Source: Pyxicephalus adspersus
Lineage: Eukaryota > Chordata > Amphibia > Anura > Pyxicephalidae
Direction: 5' to 3'
NCBI RefSeq assembly: GCF_032062135.1
Contig: NC_092860.1
Coordinates: 131,533,100 to 131,597,099 of the forward strand
Length of the DNA: 64,000 nucleotides
Shown here: positions 48,224 through 60,636 of the stretch, piece by piece
Layout: each line of letters begins with the position of its first letter
Position numbering within the stretch: position 1 is the stretch's first letter
Made by a program: the position numbers and the translations under genes
Notes under the pieces: generated by a model
Told to the model about the DNA's origin: nothing
Database searches by the model: none
Seen by the model: the letters and a program-made list of their open reading frames with translations, nothing else

Positions 48224-51029
48224 GAGCTCTGCTATACTACTTATTGTCTTCATTTACCAGCCACTTAAAACTTTTATTATAGTATAACTAAAATATTTCT
48301 TTTTTCTTTTTTACAAAGCAAAATTATTATTTGCTATAAAATCCATTTTTCACAATGCCACTGGTCTTTTCCACTGTATAGCAAGAGGAATAAATTTGTG
48401 AAGTTATGTATTTCTGAAAGTCTATGCAAAAACCTTAATGGTTTGTCCCTAAACATGGAGGTTATTCAAAACTAGAACAATGGGCGGTCATGTACACATT
48501 CCGACAAGCTCATCTATGAAAGCCAAGCAGAGCCATGGGATCTGAATCTACTTATTATATACCAACAAACATTTATTCTTCATTGTCTTATACAAACCGG
48601 CACTAACCCAGGAGACTTTATTAAATCAGCAAGTAAAAGTACTTGTGATGACTCTTGTAATTTAACCTACCATCCTACTTTCAAAAGAATACCAAAGACC
48701 AGCATTTTACAGTAAGCCTGGAGAATTATGTATACAATCCTTTCAATTTGTGCTAGTTGTAATAGAAATATAGAACATTGCCAAATTTAAAGTAATGCAC
48801 TGCAGCAGCAATTTCTTACATAAAGCAAAATGAGGACATTTCCCATCAGGCATAGGGACAAATGCCTGGTCATTGGAATCTTGAAAACAAAGTGTCACAT
48901 ATTCTCAAATAAATCTCCTGAAATGTCTAAAGCATTCAAAAGTAAAGTTCTAAAGGGTCCCCATGTGATTTATTTCAAAAAGCAAAAAAAATGTTACATG
49001 GTTTACCAAAAAATATGGCAGTCATCCCTTTAAAAGGCTGTCCACCAAAGCAGTGACTAAATAGGGAGGCAAAAAGGATGCAATCAAGAGGTTGATGGTA
49101 AATAAAATAAAAAGGATAGTAATTTAAAATGGTAGCTATTGAAAAGGAAGCTCAGGGCTCAGATGAAGGAAACCATACATAAGAGTACTATACAATCAAA
49201 ACTGTGCTTTATAGGAAAAAATGAACCATTTCTAAAATAAAACCAAAATCAAATACCATTTTTGTGGTCGGTTCTATTGACTTCACACTCCTCATGTGCA
49301 GTTCGTGTATGCAGCTCCTTGGACACATTACCCCCGTATTTTGTGTTCCATTTCTCTTACCCCTTTCCTCTGTTTCCTCTGGGCCCTTAGTACCCCTCTT
49401 CCCTAGCTTTACTATATTGTCAATTATATCTCTAAATAAAATATAAGCTTACATATAAATTTAATTCAGTTTGTAAGTAGCAATAACTCAACAATCATTG
49501 TTTTTCTACATCCTCCTGTCCAAGTTGACCCTTCCATGGCTCTATTATGATTCCATTAAGTATAACAGACCATGTAACACTGGTTTAAACCCTTTTCCCC
49601 AAAATAAAAAGATAAATACAATGCTGCTCTAACTAAAAACATTACCTGGAATTTGGTTTCAATGTTTTGACTCTTACTTTTAAAACTAAATTTCCATTCA
49701 AAACTATGTGCAGTCAAAAACTTTGTCACTAGGGGGACAAAATCAACAATTTTCGTGTTTATGCTAAAGACAAATTGTGGTGTAAATATGCTTTTGTTAT
49801 TCAGTTGCACTTTAAGTACTCTTCTTTGTGTACTTCTGTAACTGGAGGATACTCACATCTAGAGAGTGATGTGAGATATGTAATATGTGTATATTAAGAA
49901 GAATCAGACCTTGGATTGTAACTAGGAAACTGGCAAATCTGGCATTTCGCTGAGAGGATGCTATGTCAAACATTTACTGGACTTAAGTAAGCTTATCTTC
50001 AGGAAGACATAATTCTGTGTTTGAAGCTACAAGCCTGAACGTGGTGGTCATATTTGGGTAAAAAACCACTACAAATAGCAGTAGAAGTTTCTGTACATAA
50101 TACCCTTTAAAGTTTTTTTATTAGAGTTCCAGTAAGTCACTAAAACGAGCATGAAAGCGCTCTCTCCACCAGCCATTTTACATGGCACATGCACAAATTA
50201 CATATTAAGGGCAGTATTAGGGATCTCTGGATTTCTAAATAGTGTCTGGGCATAGCAATTATTCAGTTTAGTTTAAGGGCCATTTCAAAATTGCAGTTAA
50301 GGAAAGGGCCTAATTCTTAATGTTAGTATATTTGCATACCTACATGTACAGACAATCTAAGCAACTGTAAACATCCCTTGCTAGGACCATAATGGATGAC
50401 TCTATGTTTATATAGATATCCATAATTTCCCACTGGAAAATGCATTACATTCTATTTTATGATGTTTCATTTTCTTTAGTTATGTCAGATTCTCAGAATT
50501 TTTAGTCTGTTCTTACTAAAACTTTAACTATTCGAACTTCAAATACCACACAGAAATCTCATAAAACAAAGCCGTAGATTTCATGGATATATTTTGAGGA
50601 TCCATTTAGAAAAAAAAATCTTTATTCTGTGGAAAGTAAAGCGGACATGTGTATATATAGCAAACAAGAACATGTTAATTATTTTTCCATTTCATCTAAA
50701 TCCAGAGAAACTCTGTCTATAGTGCACCGGAGAGTCATTAGGGAAGACTTCACTAGATCTGTGTGAATATGTTTCCTCGTTCCTACCTATAAAGGCATTT
50801 TTGTCCGGAATAATATTGTGAAACAAGCTAGCATATTTCTTAGTCCAACCAGTGTTTTGATTTTTAAATAGTACATAATTCAACAACCTAAAAAATGTTG
50901 ATGATGCCAATATTAAAGAAGATCTGTATCCAAAACTGAATCCAAAAATGTTTTTTGCTGCTTGGAGGTCACAGTAGGTATCTTATACTTACCTTGACCC
51001 ATCAATTTGTAATTAGGACTGTGAAATTC
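48224..51029. other. Unique AT-rich DNA, nothing recognised
   Basis: ORFs of 60-84 codons have no recognisable domains; no terminal repeats or arrays seen. Confidence 0.4.
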
Positions 51030-51037
51030 CTCTACCC

Positions 51038-51362
51038 CGGGGGTTCTCAACCTCAAGTCAATGGCCCACTAGTGGGCCGCAGCCATCTGACAGCTGGGCC
51101 GCTAGAGCATGGGGACCAGTGGTCCCCAACCTGTGATCCAGGAACCCCGCTTCGGGGGGCACACCAGCCAGAGCCATGGACTATGTTCCATGTATGTAGG
51201 CAGGCTTAGGATGGCGATGGGAGAGTGGGTGGATTCTGGCATCATGAAGTCACCGTGGGGGAAGTTTCTTCCCCTTTGAGTGACACACAGCTCCCTGTGC
51301 ATGCGCGATCCAGAGTCTGTACGTTTAGTGGTTCATAGGTCAGAAAAGATTGAAGACCGCTG
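51038..51362. mobile_element. Composite hAT element: two left ends, one right end
   Basis: The outer left end is CGGGGGTTCTCAACC at 51038 and a second left end, CAGTGGTCCCCAACC, begins at 51117. Both can pair with the single right end, inverse CAGCGGTCTTCAATC, at 51362. The outer flanks CTCTACCC (51030-51037) and CTCTAGCG (51363-51370) agree at 6 of 8 positions. The interior GGCGATGGGAGAGTGGGTGG and TTTCTTCCCCTTTGAGTGAC match 29588-29753. GCCGCTAGAGC (51098-51108) is repeated inverted as GCTCTAGCGGC (51362-51372). Confidence 0.7.
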
Positions 51363-51372
51363 CTCTAGCGGC

Positions 51373-52744
51373 TTCCTGTTCCTCCTTTTTTTTCCATCTG
51401 TATGGGCTGCTATCCCCTTCTCATAGGTAGGAATAGTTGAAGAAGCAAGGTATATGGTAAAGTGGGCATTTCATATTAATAGATCTCAACAGCTGCCAAG
51501 GAAAAGAATAGGTTTCTGACCATCAGGCAACCTTTATTCGTGGCAAAAAGGCCACATAAAATGGTTTTGTTAGAAAAGTGCATGTAAAGCACTGCTTTGG
51601 CAGTGGAACTTCTAAGAGATGTCATTCAATCTACAAATACCCATCAAACTTGAAATATCAATATTTAAAAGGTTGGCCTTTAAGTAGCACATCAAGTAAA
51701 ATAAATCAAGTATCTGATGGCATGGCTAGAATTGCTTACGATTTGTTTCGAGTACAATAAATAGTATTTACTTGGAGCCATAAAAGACTTGAACTTAAAC
51801 TATATTTTAAATGTCAATCCTCTTTTTATTTTGTCAAATACATACAGTAAGTGTCGCCTGGCTTTTGTTGATGTTAAAGGGTGAGTAACCCAGTAGAAAT
51901 GAAAGTTCTTCTTGAAATGATTTTTTAACACCTCTCTGATCTCTCCTCAGTACAGAGTTTTCAAGCAGCAAAGCTGCAAAGATCAACTCTTCTGTGAAAA
52001 TTCTTCACTACCAGGTGTCCGCATGGCTCCTGATATATATAAAAAAAATCTAACAATTACATTGTCCATGAAAGTTGGAAAGCAACTTTGCTTTCCAAGA
52101 ATTGTACCTAATTTAATATTTCTTTTGGATAAGTATTATTTTTCCCATTCTGCATGTGGGAAGGAGAGTAATATAGTGCATATACCACTGTCACATGTTG
52201 GCTGAGTATCTTTGGAGGTCCCATTTGTAATATGGGATAGAAAATGGTCATATATCTCTTTGACAGTTGTTTTTGAGGTCACATATGCTTGACTATGGGC
52301 ATCCTTCATGTTGGCATTGGACAAAACCACTGAGCTGGGAAATGAGGTGGGAAAGAGGGACAGATTTTACCACCACAATGATTTGGAACATACCTGCCAT
52401 TAATCAAGACAGGCAGATGAATAATTACAATAAACTAATCAACACTTTTTTTAGTTTTATCAACAAACATATTTTGTACCAAAATATGTATTTTTAGGAT
52501 GCCATTGACATCCTATTTGACAAAATAAAGGTGTTTAGGTTATTCACTTATTATTATTATTATCAATCTGCAAGGAATTATTCACTGAGTTTAGTGAGCG
52601 TGGGAAAATTTTACTTTCCAGAAATACACAGTCACATGCAAGAAAATGCATAAATATTGCTTGTACATGGTAGGATGGTTGAATTCAGCAAAATTCACCC
52701 TAATAAAGTAAGTGAATGATCCTTTTTAGAGTGATAATTAACTT
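51373..52744. other. Unique AT-rich DNA, nothing recognised
   Basis: Small ORFs without domains; a short ATT run near 52549-52562. Confidence 0.4.
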
Positions 52745-53250
52745 TTAAAAATCTCACTGGTGGTATTCCCAAGTGTGGCTCGGGGTTAATTTTCAGTACC
52801 AAAATTGGAATCCCTGAGCCACACTCGGGGTGGAATTGCAAGGGAGTTTTAAAGCTTACCTTGTCCCCGTGTGCCCATGGTGTCCTTCAGTGGTGCCCGC
52901 GGCGTCCTCCAGTGGTGCCGGCAGCATCCTCTAGCGGTTTCAGCGATGTCCTTCACTGATGCCTGGCATCTGCTTCTCCTGGCGATGCCCATCCGGCATA
53001 TGTGTGGCCTGACAATGCCCCCCCCCCGGCATCAGCATCCTCGGCGTGTGAACGTTGGGTACACGAGGCCAGGGGACACAGATGCCGGCCGGGCATGAGA
53101 CATGTGAGCGTGCCGCTGGACGGCAGGACCAGTCTGGAAATTTAAAATAAGTATTTTTAAATGTACCGCTTTGAAATTTAAAAAAACTTAATATTCCCAC
53201 CAGGGGGGTAAGGAATTACCTCAATTCCTTTAGTAGATCAACCCCATTGT
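52745..53250. mobile_element. GC-rich-cored repeat element with a strong terminal hairpin
   Basis: Near the left end GTGTGGCTCGGGGTT (from about 52776) is repeated inverted as CCTGAGCCACACTCGGGGTG (from about 52813), forming a hairpin. The core at 52860-53110 is unusually GC-rich for the window, with recurrent GTGGTGCC(C/G)GC and GCGTCCTCCAGTGG motifs and a C9-10 run (53019-53028). The end at 53190-53240 has ATTCCCACCAGGGGGGTAAG, a weak inverse match to CACTGGTGGTATTCCC at 52757. Opposing ORFs of 75 and 86 codons overlap in the core and look non-coding. Class and exact ends are uncertain. Confidence 0.45.
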
Positions 53251-53369
53251 GTTTATCATGCTAATAAAATAGAATTCCAAAGAGGGAAGGGATAAGATGA
53301 CTTTCCTAAAGACTCACACAGACATCTGATGGATGTTGGAGGAAATTTATCTTTCTGGATTGTTTTTGG

Positions 53370-53625
53370 TGACAGATGAATGAACAAGCACTGTACACAC
53401 AGCCATTCTGTTCTATGGAGGAAAAGGTGGGACAAGCAAGTGGCACCCCATGTGCTCTTTTCCATACATGTGAACATCAGTCATTCCTCATCAGTCGTTC
53501 AAGGCAGATTGGGGAACAACGTTGGGGGACCACTGTATATCTCTCAGATTTTCACCCAAGATGACCATTTGCCTTGGGTGAGATTCATCTAGCATGTGTA
53601 GGTTTACTGTGTATACTTATGGTTG
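53370..53625 (+). mobile_element. Decayed Harbinger-like MITE relic
   Basis: Block order matches 2480-2660: GATGAATGAACAAGCACTGTA, TTCTGTTCTATGGAGGAAAA, CATCAGTCGTTC, TTGGGGAACAACG and CCACTGTA. It runs to GATTCATCTAGCATGTGTAGG, which resembles the terminal GTGTGTACGTAGC block of the intact elements. Confidence 0.55.
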
Positions 53626-54446
53626 TATTTATTAAAGTGTTTGTTGTCCTAAAAATGTCTATTGACACTATAAAACAATAGTATTAAACATCACACAGCC
53701 AAATCTGTTACAAAAAGAAAAAAAAGTAGCCTTGATGAATTTGATAACTTTAAAGAAAGGTCTAGGAACCTAAATCAAATCCAGCCCTAGCACAAGTTCA
53801 GTAAATGGTAAGGGTTAAAAAGAGCCAATATATTAAAGCCCTCAGTCAACCGACTGTTATTTTGTCACTTTAAGACATATAGAATTTATAATAATTAATC
53901 CCCTACCTGCCACCAGCAGTGTGGCTAGAACTCCACAAGATACATTTTTTTTAAAAAAATAGAAACTTTCATAAGCAATATGAGGAGACATTGTAACAAA
54001 GACAGAAAATAGTTGGCTGGTTTTCAAGTTAACGCCTGGGTGAAATATTCATGCGTGTATATCATGAACAATAATATGCATATGAAATCTTCAGCTGGTT
54101 ATTGAAATGAAGTGATGTGAATTATTTACAGTCTGAAGTATTTATGGGCTACAGTTTTACACAGCTCTATGGATCTATTTCCGCAGCAGGGGACTAAGTG
54201 ATGCTCTCTGTGTAGCCTTCAGTAGTGCTATAAAATTATTTGGTATTCTGCATTCCTCTCTAATAGCAGGGCGCTCACTGTATGATAATAATTCCAGGTG
54301 ATTTAAGTGTAATGTGCAGACTGAACAGTATATCCATTTGTCTTTGGGTGCATTCGTGGACGGCGCTATTATACTTACACAATACTTTGCTGTTCATTTA
54401 ATAACGGAAGTTTTATTCAAAAAATACACACACATACTGTGTGCAG
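53626..54446. other. Unique DNA with a conserved-looking block
   Basis: The segment 54000-54310 has no repeat features and contains ATATGCATATGAAAT, GTGAATTATTTAC and a GGGCGCTCACTG stretch. It reads like regulatory or conserved non-coding DNA, which I cannot test here. Confidence 0.3.
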
Positions 54447-54487
54447 TTATATACATGTATATATATATATATATATATATTATATAC

Positions 54488-54541
<54 letters not shown>

Positions 54542-54556
54542 ATACATATATATATA
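54447..54556. repeat. Long interrupted (TA)n microsatellite
   Basis: Over 100 bp of TA units with a few interruptions (TACATT, AACATACA). Overlapping IY-repeat ORFs on both strands are artefacts. Confidence 0.92.
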
Positions 54557-56253
54557 CCCACCTTCCATGGAAAGTTTTAATTCTACCTGTTTCATTTTTA
54601 TTTTTTTCAATCCCCTAGCATCAAAAAATCCTGTTTTTACCTGTTCATTATTTGTTACATCTCAGTATTGCTGATCGGCAGCCTCTTTGCAGTCACTTCT
54701 TGTCTACATGCATGGACTCAATGAAATGACATTTCATTTCTCAGGGGGTGTTCTCTGATGGTGACAGCGGTGCATCACGCCTGCATAATGTGTGTTAAAA
54801 CATGTCTCCATCAGAAGTCAATGTGACAGAGTGACAAGTGGAGCACAATTAGTGAAAGTGTGTTGACTTGTCACCTTGTAACCGAAAATGACTGAACAAG
54901 AACCTTCGTGTTGGGACTTAAAATAATAAAATCTATTTCAACAAAATCTGTAATTACATTTTATTAGCATGGCAAAGTTTATGTGAGATTTTACATACCC
55001 TTTAGCAAAAAAAGAGTGTTAATACACATTATATGACCGAAGGAACCACCAGTAAATGGTAAGGGGGGAATTTTGAGGTGCCCAGAGGGTCATGTGAGAC
55101 ACAGAGTTTTTATATTCAGCAGGAAGCCTATTGAGCCATTTATACCAGTTTGCAAAAGTTAAAAGAGGAAGATACAGGTGGGTGGTATTTTTACCTCTTA
55201 AGTGATCCTGATGTTGGTGAGTTATTGCCAATCACAGGATCACTAGCGTAAATACAAAGAAATTGTGTGCCTCTGACTGTCAGTAGGAGAAACAGTTACT
55301 GAGCCAAATCTGAGCACCAATGTTCTAATGTAAGCCTACATAATGATGTTGCCTCCATTGGTGCAATGAAAAGGAAAAAATAAACATCTAGTAGTAGTTA
55401 GTCACATGCAACTGGACTTGGTTTTGTAATGTTGAAAATGTTCCCCAGATTTCCAAGTTGCCTCATTAGTTCTACCACTGTAAGAAAATTCTTCAGCATT
55501 TATATCCAAGCAGCATAAACAACTTAATCCATTCACCATGAAATGTGAGGCTGCAGAAGTTGATTGTCCAAGACCAGGAGGTATGAAACTTGTTGAAAAC
55601 TTTTATAAATGACAACCAGACCTGAGATCTAGAGGACAGGATAAGTCATAGTAAGGATTAGATTTGTCATACAATTATCACCCTAAAATCTCTGGACTAC
55701 CAATACAAAAAACAAAACAAGTTTGTAGTGTAGAACTCAAATATAACTATTGAGAAAAGAAAAACAGTGGTTAACTAAGTCAAACTAATACTCTGCATGT
55801 ACTGAACAACTGGTCATATGGTGCAAAAGACAAAAGCACCCTGAGTTCAAACTCACATAAAACCACCAGTTAACCATAAAGCCATCAATTGATGGAAAAT
55901 ATTGGGTTCACATATCCATCAGTATTCCATCAGTATGAGAGTTGTCCCCAGAGCCCATATTGAGTCCAAATTCATTATGGGATTCCCCCAACACAATGGC
56001 ACACATATGTAAAATGACAAAAAATTTAAGCATAAACCTACCTGACTGCATCATGGGCCAACCCCTTGTAATGGAACAATAAATCACTGGTTTATTGCAG
56101 GTTAGCTTATCTGCTGACTTTACCTGAGTTTTAAAATGAAAAAATTAATCTAAATCCAAGGCAGAGTTTGAAACCAATACAAAACACACAACAGACTAAA
56201 AAGGAAATAGTAAGAAAATATACCTTAAGTAGAATGAATAGAAAACAAAAATG
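54557..56253. other. Unique AT-rich DNA, nothing recognised
   Basis: No convincing ORF or repeat structure seen. Confidence 0.4.
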
Positions 56254-56255
56254 TA

Positions 56256-56449
56256 TGATGATTCTTTAAAACGTTTCCACACTTTTTTTTAACTCTGTGT
56301 TATATCACTCTTCTACACAGTCCCCTTCCTTTGCAATGCATTTTTTTCTAGTCACATGACACTTTCAGAAATGACCAATTACTACTCCTCCCGGACCTAC
56401 TGTTTCAAATGAAAATATAACAGTGCGTAAACTTTTTGAAGACCAGACG
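56256..56449. mobile_element. Mariner-type MITE remnant
   Basis: The right end GTGCGTAAACTTTTTGAAGA, then CCAGACG, matches the inverse of the left TGATTCTTTAAAACGTTTCC with mismatches. TA flanks both ends (56254-56255, 56450-56451). The interior CAGTCCCCTTCCTTTGCAAT, then GCAT, is reminiscent of a mariner transposase region, but no open frame is left. Confidence 0.55.
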
Positions 56450-56554
56450 TATATAAAAAAAAATTCTTAAATTAGTCAATATTTTGAAAGTTTTGAAAAG
56501 TAATAATAAGTATTCCCAAAGCATTGCATGTCTTGCTTTACTATACCTCTAAAT

Positions 56555-56937
56555 CAGGGGTGTCAAACTCAAATATGCAGTGGGCCTGAAGTTTATTGAA
56601 GAAATTGAGGACGTTTTTCCTTCTCATTAGATATAAAACCTTTTCATATGGAAACAAAGAGGTTTTGCTTAACATTCAATATGGAACAAGCCTAAATAGA
56701 GAAATAGCACCGCCATTACAATTCCTTGCATATATAAAACAGTTCAATGCGGGGCCAAGCATAGGCAGAGAGCCCGCTGGTCAATAGACGCGAGTGATGC
56801 TGGGAATTGTAGTAGAGGCGCTATTTCAATGCAGCGGCGGGCCAGCTGCAGTTCATATTTGAGATTTCTTTGGGGGCCAAATAAAAAAGGACATGGCGGG
56901 ACAGATTTGGCCCCTGGGCCAGAGTTTGACACCCCTG
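56555..56937. mobile_element. hAT-type non-autonomous element, complete
   Basis: The 383-bp element has strong terminal inverted repeats CAGGGGTGTCAAACTC and GAGTTTGACACCCCTG, a well-known hAT-type terminus in vertebrates. The flanks CTCTAAAT and TTCTCAAT agree at 6 of 8 positions. Subterminal motifs include CAGTGGGCCTGAAG and TTTGGCCCCTGGGCCAGA. No coding capacity. Confidence 0.88.
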
Positions 56938-56945
56938 TTCTCAAT

Positions 56946-58311
56946 GAAGGAATAACATTTTAGATGAATGGAAATATAATTGATTATGCAATCTTTGGAC
57001 ATTTTCTTTTACATAGAAACTAGCCCAAACTTTTTTCTTTTTTTTTTTTTTACACACAGACAGACATAGCTACTGGGGAAGAAACCCCATGAAGCCAGTG
57101 GAGGGCTTTGAATTTTTCCCCTTTGACAAAAGCCCCCTCTGACGCCTTAAAACTGCTGCGTGTCTGGTTCTCCCCACTATGCAGGGATAGCACAGTGATG
57201 AATAAAAAGTATATTATCTCCCCAAGTGCTGGGTCCTTCAAGCCTGTGCAACTGCCTACTGTCACTCATCAAAGTTTTGCTTCTGAGTCCTCTTGTGTAA
57301 GTCATTACATGACATATGCACTGCCTCAAGAGAGGTAAATGATAATGGGTGGCTGCATAGAAGAGAAGAACCTGAGACTCTAGACATTAATTTACTTTGA
57401 TCCCTGTCACTGCAATATTCTGTATGGGGGAAGGGGGATCAGCTGTACCTAGTATAGGAACCCTGGCAGATCAGCCCCCTGACAACAGGAGTCACCCTGG
57501 AAATGGGGGGTGATATTGCAATAGAATAGTAAGTAAAGCAAAATTCAGGAGCAAACATCAGTGCATCTATCATAGGTAAACCTACACAGTTGTAATAATC
57601 ATGTCCTTGCATAAGCCTAGCCTTGATTGATTCCCCATAAATGCAACTTCTTTGGCCATGCCTTGGACCAAACCCCATTTTTTCAGTTTTAAAGCAATAG
57701 TCACACAACTCAAGTCTTTAATATATCAGAAGATGCTGTTATGAACAGAGAATGATAGGACCGGTCAATGCAGGTGCCATTGAAGTGCACCAGCCATCTT
57801 CCCAAATAGAAACATTGTTGACAAGAGACCTGTATGGTGTACTTAGGTCAATACATCTTCTTTCACAAAGTACAACCTGGTTTGACCCTGTGGAAAGAGA
57901 TAAAGAGAAGATGGAGGATGGGATTGACAATTTTATTACAATTTTGAAAAATCATTGATTAGCAAATATTTATTTTTCATACCTGAAGTCCCTCGTAGCT
58001 AACTGTTGCCCAAAGTCACTTCACTCACTTCTTCCTTCAATATATAATACCTAGCGACCTGACCTACTCTGACATTAGGATATTTCACTGTGAAAGACAA
58101 ATTTGGTGCATTGAACGTGCTTGAATTATTAAACAGTCACATAGCATTTTAAAAATGTCAAAGCCAATGAGAGATCTATTCAATTTTTGCACAAAGTTGA
58201 TGAAATACATTTATCATGAAAAACTGTGGAAACTTTAAAAAGTATATGGTATAACAAGGGGAAAACAAGTACAATTGACTAACATGCATGAAACTTACAT
58301 ACACCTACTTC
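56946..58311. other. Unique DNA, nothing recognised
   Basis: Overlapping ORFs of 60-89 codons on both strands (57050-57340, 57439-57958) without domains. A T-run lies at about 57038-57050. Confidence 0.35.
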
Positions 58312-58314
58312 AAT

Positions 58315-58535
58315 GGGCCTGATTTAAAGCTCTCCAAGGCTGGAGATAATACACTTTATTCAGTTAAACTGGGGGATCCAGCAAACCTGGAATGGATCTA
58401 GTCCAGGATTCAAAACATTTGCTAGCAAATAAAAAATGACTTTGAAAAAATGTATTCCAGGTTTGCTGGATCACCCAGCTTCACTGATGAAAGTGTATCC
58501 TCTCCAGCCTTGGAGAGCTTTCATAAATCAGGCCG
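58315..58535. mobile_element. Fold-back MITE, full length, with AAT target duplication
   Basis: The 221-bp palindromic element starts GGGCCTGATTTAAAGCT and ends TCATAAATCAGGCCG. AAT lies on both sides (58312-58314, 58536-58538). The centre contains TTGCTAGCAAATAAAAAATG. Confidence 0.88.
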
Positions 58536-58787
58536 AATGTGTTAACTGCCTGGAAAAAACATTGCACTTCAAGAGTCCCTCACATTTGCCACCAGACTCT
58601 ATGGCTAAGCATGGGAGGACCATGGGGGATGGTTATTCTGTTGTAAAGACCAGCACATCATTGGTTTCTGTGCTCTGGTTAAAATGATTGTAGTGGGTGG
58701 TAATGGAAGGGAATCAATTGGATTACTGTGTTTCTGTTCTTACTCCACTGGAATTTGTAGTAGTGGGATAAAAGTGAGTAGATTAGA

Positions 58788-58868
58788 TGGGAAGGTTGGG
58801 GGGTACTTGGGGGGGGTTATGATAGGGGTTTTGTGGGGGCTCTAAGGGAGGGGAGGGGGGCTAAAGGG
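58788..58868 (+). other. Cluster of G-runs with quadruplex potential
   Basis: At least seven runs of three or more G on the plus strand within 80 bp, including runs of six and eight G, separated by short loops. The flanks are ordinary. Confidence 0.6.
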
Positions 58869-60383
58869 CAACAGTAGGTTGCTGTTGGAATGAAAAGAGA
58901 GCATTCCTCCCTCTAGAAGCTTCCACCCCCTGTTCCACCTGACACCTTTGCAAACTGCAAATTAGCAGTTAGTCATACAACTAACAACTAAGAGAAGAGG
59001 TAACCTAAGTGAAAATAATCTCTAGGTTAAAGCCAACAAGTTTTTGGTACAAGTGTGCATTTATAAACAGTAATATGCCAAAATGAGACTAATAGTTTAT
59101 ACTTGCACATCTTAATTTCCATGTATCCAAGTAATCCACTAACATAGACAAGGCTTAGTAAAATATGATGGAGAACAAGAAACAAATGGTAGGTGAAAAT
59201 GTGGTGGATAGCAATTTTTAAACAATTTCACTGTGACCCCTAATTTATTAGATGAGCTGTAGGGAAGGGCATGTTACATGCTTGAGGATAGATGGCTGAT
59301 ACTTGATTGATACCCTCTAGAGAGCAGTTTACTAGCATTAAATGACACTGAATCATAATACAGCTGTTGCCTTTCAACTACTGGCTGAGAGAAGTATGCC
59401 AGCAGTACATCCAGCAATATATTCAATTTGGACAAAATAATCAATTGTTTTTATGAAATTAATTTTTTTAGCTATGGCTATTGAGATGGAAGGGTCAAAA
59501 TTAGTCCCAAACTGCTTGTTGAATACCATAGTTCATCTTATTTAAAACAGCAAAATAAAACATTCTGAGAGTTACCAAGCAATGTGAATGACGTCTGAAA
59601 ATGTACCCTAATCTGAGTGTTTAATCCCCTGATAAATAGGAAATCAAACATCAAAAGTGGTCAGTAGGAGGGCAGTGCCCTGCAATGTGTAATTTTCTCT
59701 GATTTTTTCCTCACCAGTTACATTCCCCCTTCCAATGACGTTATGAATTTGATTTGTATCTGTATCATCTCCAGCAGGTCCAGAATTACAAGATTACAAA
59801 TAAAAACAAGATGTGTGAAACAACAGTACATTAAAACCTGAACATATGTAATACTTATCATTTAGATTATGCTTGTATTTATTTCAAGGTTTCTTGTCCT
59901 ATTTTGATCAGTGTGTACCTTTAAATTCAATTACCTCTTAGCAAAACATTCTCATTTCTATTTTTTAAAAGCCATCTAAGAAATATTATGTTTATAATGT
60001 TAAGAACTAGTTGGAATATCCATTGCATTCTTTGGTATGTACAACTTCCAGCTAGGCTGATAAGAGTCATTTAGTAGATTGTACAATGTAGATAGGCTAT
60101 TAAAACATTTATTAAATGCTATTTTCTTTAAGAACAGTTTGCATATTTTTGCAAATATAAGACAGAGAACAAATGCACCTGCACTGAGGCACCTCTATGA
60201 ATGTTCTTATGGAGAAGTGTGAACCCTACTACAAAATCACTAAGAACAATATTCACCAGCTAGATGTAGCTAAGGTAAATAACTGTACAACATGTACAGT
60301 TATTTAGTCATGCCACCCTTATACAGTAATCCACATGGAAATTGTTGATGTTTTTAACATATTTGAATAGGTAAACATTAGAT
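58869..60383. other. Unique AT-rich DNA, nothing recognised
   Basis: No repeat ends or coding region recognised. Confidence 0.4.
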
Positions 60384-60636
60384 CAGCCTTTCTTAACTCT
60401 TTTAACATAGCAAACACAAATATCTTTAGGTATTCAGGGAACCCCCAATGTAATTACTATATCCACAGTACACCGGTAATTACCTTTGTGATCAGTCAAA
60501 GGAATGCCACTTACATTGCTGTCCAGTAGGAAGAATGTCACCGATAGCCAAAAAGATCATTCTAAATTTGCCTATGGCTTAAGGAACCCCTGGCAACCTC
60601 TGGAGGAATCCTAGGGTTCCTGGTTGACAAACACTC
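60384..60636. mobile_element. hAT-type element, same family as 16549-16842
   Basis: The start CAGCCTTTCTTAAC and the end GGTTGACAAACACTC (inverse GAGTGTTTGTCAACC) are imperfect inverted repeats. Internal GATAGCCAAAAAGATCATT, AAGGAACCCCTGGCAACCTC and ACTATATCCACA are shared with the element at 16549. The flanking 8-mers agree poorly, so no target duplication is claimed. Confidence 0.65.

Noticed and set aside
54314..54610. Overlapping ORFs rich in Ile-Tyr
   Set aside because: Translation of the TA microsatellite in both directions.
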